Shown: one piece after another, positions 32,673 through 33,643 of the stretch
Layout of the letters: each line of letters starts with the position of its first letter
Numbering within the stretch: position 1 is the stretch's first letter
From: an uncultured Paracoccaceae bacterium
Lineage (GTDB): Bacteria; Pseudomonadota; Alphaproteobacteria; Rhodobacterales; Rhodobacteraceae
Direction of reading: 5' to 3'
NCBI GenBank assembly: GCA_947503965.1
Contig: CANNFU010000020.1
Location: 1 to 33,643, forward strand
DNA length: 33,643 bases
Position numbers and translations under genes: made by a program
Notes under the pieces: model-generated
What the model was told of the DNA's origin: nothing
Database searches by the model: none
The model's input: the letters and a program-made list of their open reading frames with translations, nothing else

Positions 32673-33491
32673 GGGGACTGTTGCATTATGTGAGTCCTTT
32701 GGCGATCTTCTGGCTTTTGAGGTCAGTATGCCAGCTAAATCCCCGTTCAAACACCACCGCTTTCCCCGTGAGATCATCCTGTGCGCGGTGCGTTGGTACC
32801 TTCGTTATCCGCTGTCCTATCAAGATGTCGTGGATCTTTTGGCGGAGCGCAGCATCGCGGTGGATCGATCTACGGTATTCCGATGGGTACAGAAGTTCGG
32901 TCCCGAGTTGACGAAGCGAACCGAGAAGCATCTGCGCCGCGCGAGTGTCGATTGGCATGTCGATGAGACTTATATTCGTGTCGGCGGCAAATGGCGATAT
33001 CTGTGGCGTGCTGTCGATGCAAACGGGCAGATGGTGGATTTCCGTCTGACGGCGCGGCGGGACGCAAAGGCTGCAAGGGCCTTTCTCAACAAGGCGATCG
33101 AACGTGTGCGGCTGCACCGACCGGTGACAATCGTGACCGACAAGGCGCATAGCTATCGGCGCGTCATCCGTGAGATCAATCACAGATACGATCCGCACTT
33201 CGACAGCATCCGGCATATTGATCGAAAGTGGCGAAACAATCTGATCGAGAGCGACCATGCGGCCATGAAGCGGCTGCTCGGATATCGCCAAAGCTTCCGG
33301 TCATTGCGAACCGCCAAGGCGACCCTCAGCGGCATCGAAACGATCCGAACCATCAAACGTGGCCACGTTCATCACAAGCAACAAGGCGTCGCGGGGGAGA
33401 TCCAGTTCATCGCGCAGCTCTTCGGAGCCGTATGACCCAGCGCAACGACCAGACGCTAATTTGGTAACAAAAAACTAATGCAACAGTCCCC
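32673..33491 (+). mobile_element. Intact IS6-family insertion sequence (819 bp)
   Basis: Perfect terminal repeats GGGGACTGTTGCA (32673-32685) and TGCAACAGTCCCC (33479-33491) enclose a full transposase gene. IS6 elements make 8-bp target duplications; the flanks TGTTTGGC (left) and TAGATAGA (right) differ. The copy has therefore probably taken part in cointegrate formation or deletion, rather than being a fresh simple insertion. Confidence 0.92.
32728..33435 (+). CDS. IS6-family DDE transposase
   Basis: A 235-residue transposase from the ATG at 32728 with GAGG upstream; a longer frame from TTG at 32668 would start outside the element and is not used. It has an N-terminal helix-turn-helix (LSYQDVVDLLAERSIAVDRS then TVFRWVQKFG) and the DDE catalytic domain: WHVDETYIRVGGKWRYLWRA, TIVTDKAHSY and NLIESDHAAMKRLLGYRQSF. 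All three catalytic residues are present and the frame is intact, so it should be active. It lies next to the AraC gene and the window's right edge. Confidence 0.92.
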   Translation: MPAKSPFKHHRFPREIILCAVRWYLRYPLSYQDVVDLLAERSIAVDRSTVFRWVQKFGPELTKRTEKHLRRASVDWHVDETYIRVGGKWRYLWRAVDANGQMVDFRLTARRDAKAARAFLNKAIERVRLHRPVTIVTDKAHSYRRVIREINHRYDPHFDSIRHIDRKWRNNLIESDHAAMKRLLGYRQSFRSLRTAKATLSGIETIRTIKRGHVHHKQQGVAGEIQFIAQLFGAV

Positions 33492-33643
33492 TAGATAGAA
33501 AGGTCGTCACGGCGCGTGGTCGGCCATGCCTGCCAGCTTCCGATTGACCCGCCCGAATACACAAGCTGAGGTCTGGTTTCCTCAGGTCGCACGACCGACG
33601 CGCGCGCAGATCGCTTCAAGCGTCGCCCAGATATCATCGACAA
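33492..33643 (-). other. Window tail, possible truncated gene end
   Basis: The minus strand has an open frame entering from the window edge and ending with VDDIWATLEAICARVGRAT and a stop near 33586. An alternative frame also stays open to about 33493. It is too short to assign and may be the 3' end of a gene lying beyond the window. Confidence 0.3.

Noticed and set aside
32668..32727. Extended IS6 transposase start at a TTG
   Set aside because: It would begin outside the terminal repeat at 32673; the ATG at 32728 has a ribosome binding site and fits the family N-terminus.

Overview
The window looks like an accessory region (plasmid or genomic island) of an alphaproteobacterium, most likely Rhodobacterales. 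This is inferred from TAXI and TctC solute-binding proteins, a TbpB-like lipoprotein, an IorAB-type molybdenum hydroxylase and a dense set of IS3, IS66, IS1182, IS110, IS91 and IS6 family pieces. No rRNA, tRNA, CRISPR array or replication gene was seen.

Layout. 1-1.2 kb: transposon ends, an MFS fragment and a broken IS3 element. 1.3-2.4 kb: a small lipoprotein and a membrane protein, both unassigned. 2.7-5.6 kb: two decayed IS66 tnpC copies, one joined to an IS3 orfB remnant, on either side of a TbpB-like lipoprotein gene. 5.8-7.1 kb (minus): a translationally coupled trio of marR, an MFS gene lacking most of its middle, and a small membrane protein. 7.4-11.2 kb (minus): two TAXI binding proteins, then a membrane Ser/Thr kinase with a C-terminal PDZ-like domain.

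11.6-20.0 kb is the metabolic core. On the plus strand lie tctC, a TctA-TctB-like fusion permease, a PrpF/4-oxalomesaconate tautomerase-family isomerase and a D-2-hydroxyacid dehydrogenase. A convergent abrB-gntR pair follows, and then a divergent TcuA-like flavoprotein gene. A palindrome in the gntR/tcuA divergent region is a good operator candidate. Together these genes suggest uptake and oxidation or isomerisation of an unsaturated or saturated tricarboxylate such as tricarballylate or aconitate; the substrate is not proven.

20.1-26 kb is an IS graveyard. A 1,380-bp IS110/IS1111-type element sits inside an IS1182 transposase gene, and removing it restores the reading frame exactly. Around it are an ankyrin-repeat secreted protein, an IS91 remnant, a second copy of the IS91 end, an IS110 fragment and the C-terminal half of a haloalkane dehalogenase-like hydrolase. 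26-32 kb (minus): a periplasmic metallo-beta-lactamase-fold protein, and a tight five-gene operon of two F420-dependent-reductase-like NADP proteins, a di-haem cytochrome c, and IorB/IorA-like large and small hydroxylase subunits. A small AraC regulator lies upstream. An intact 819-bp IS6-family element ends the window.
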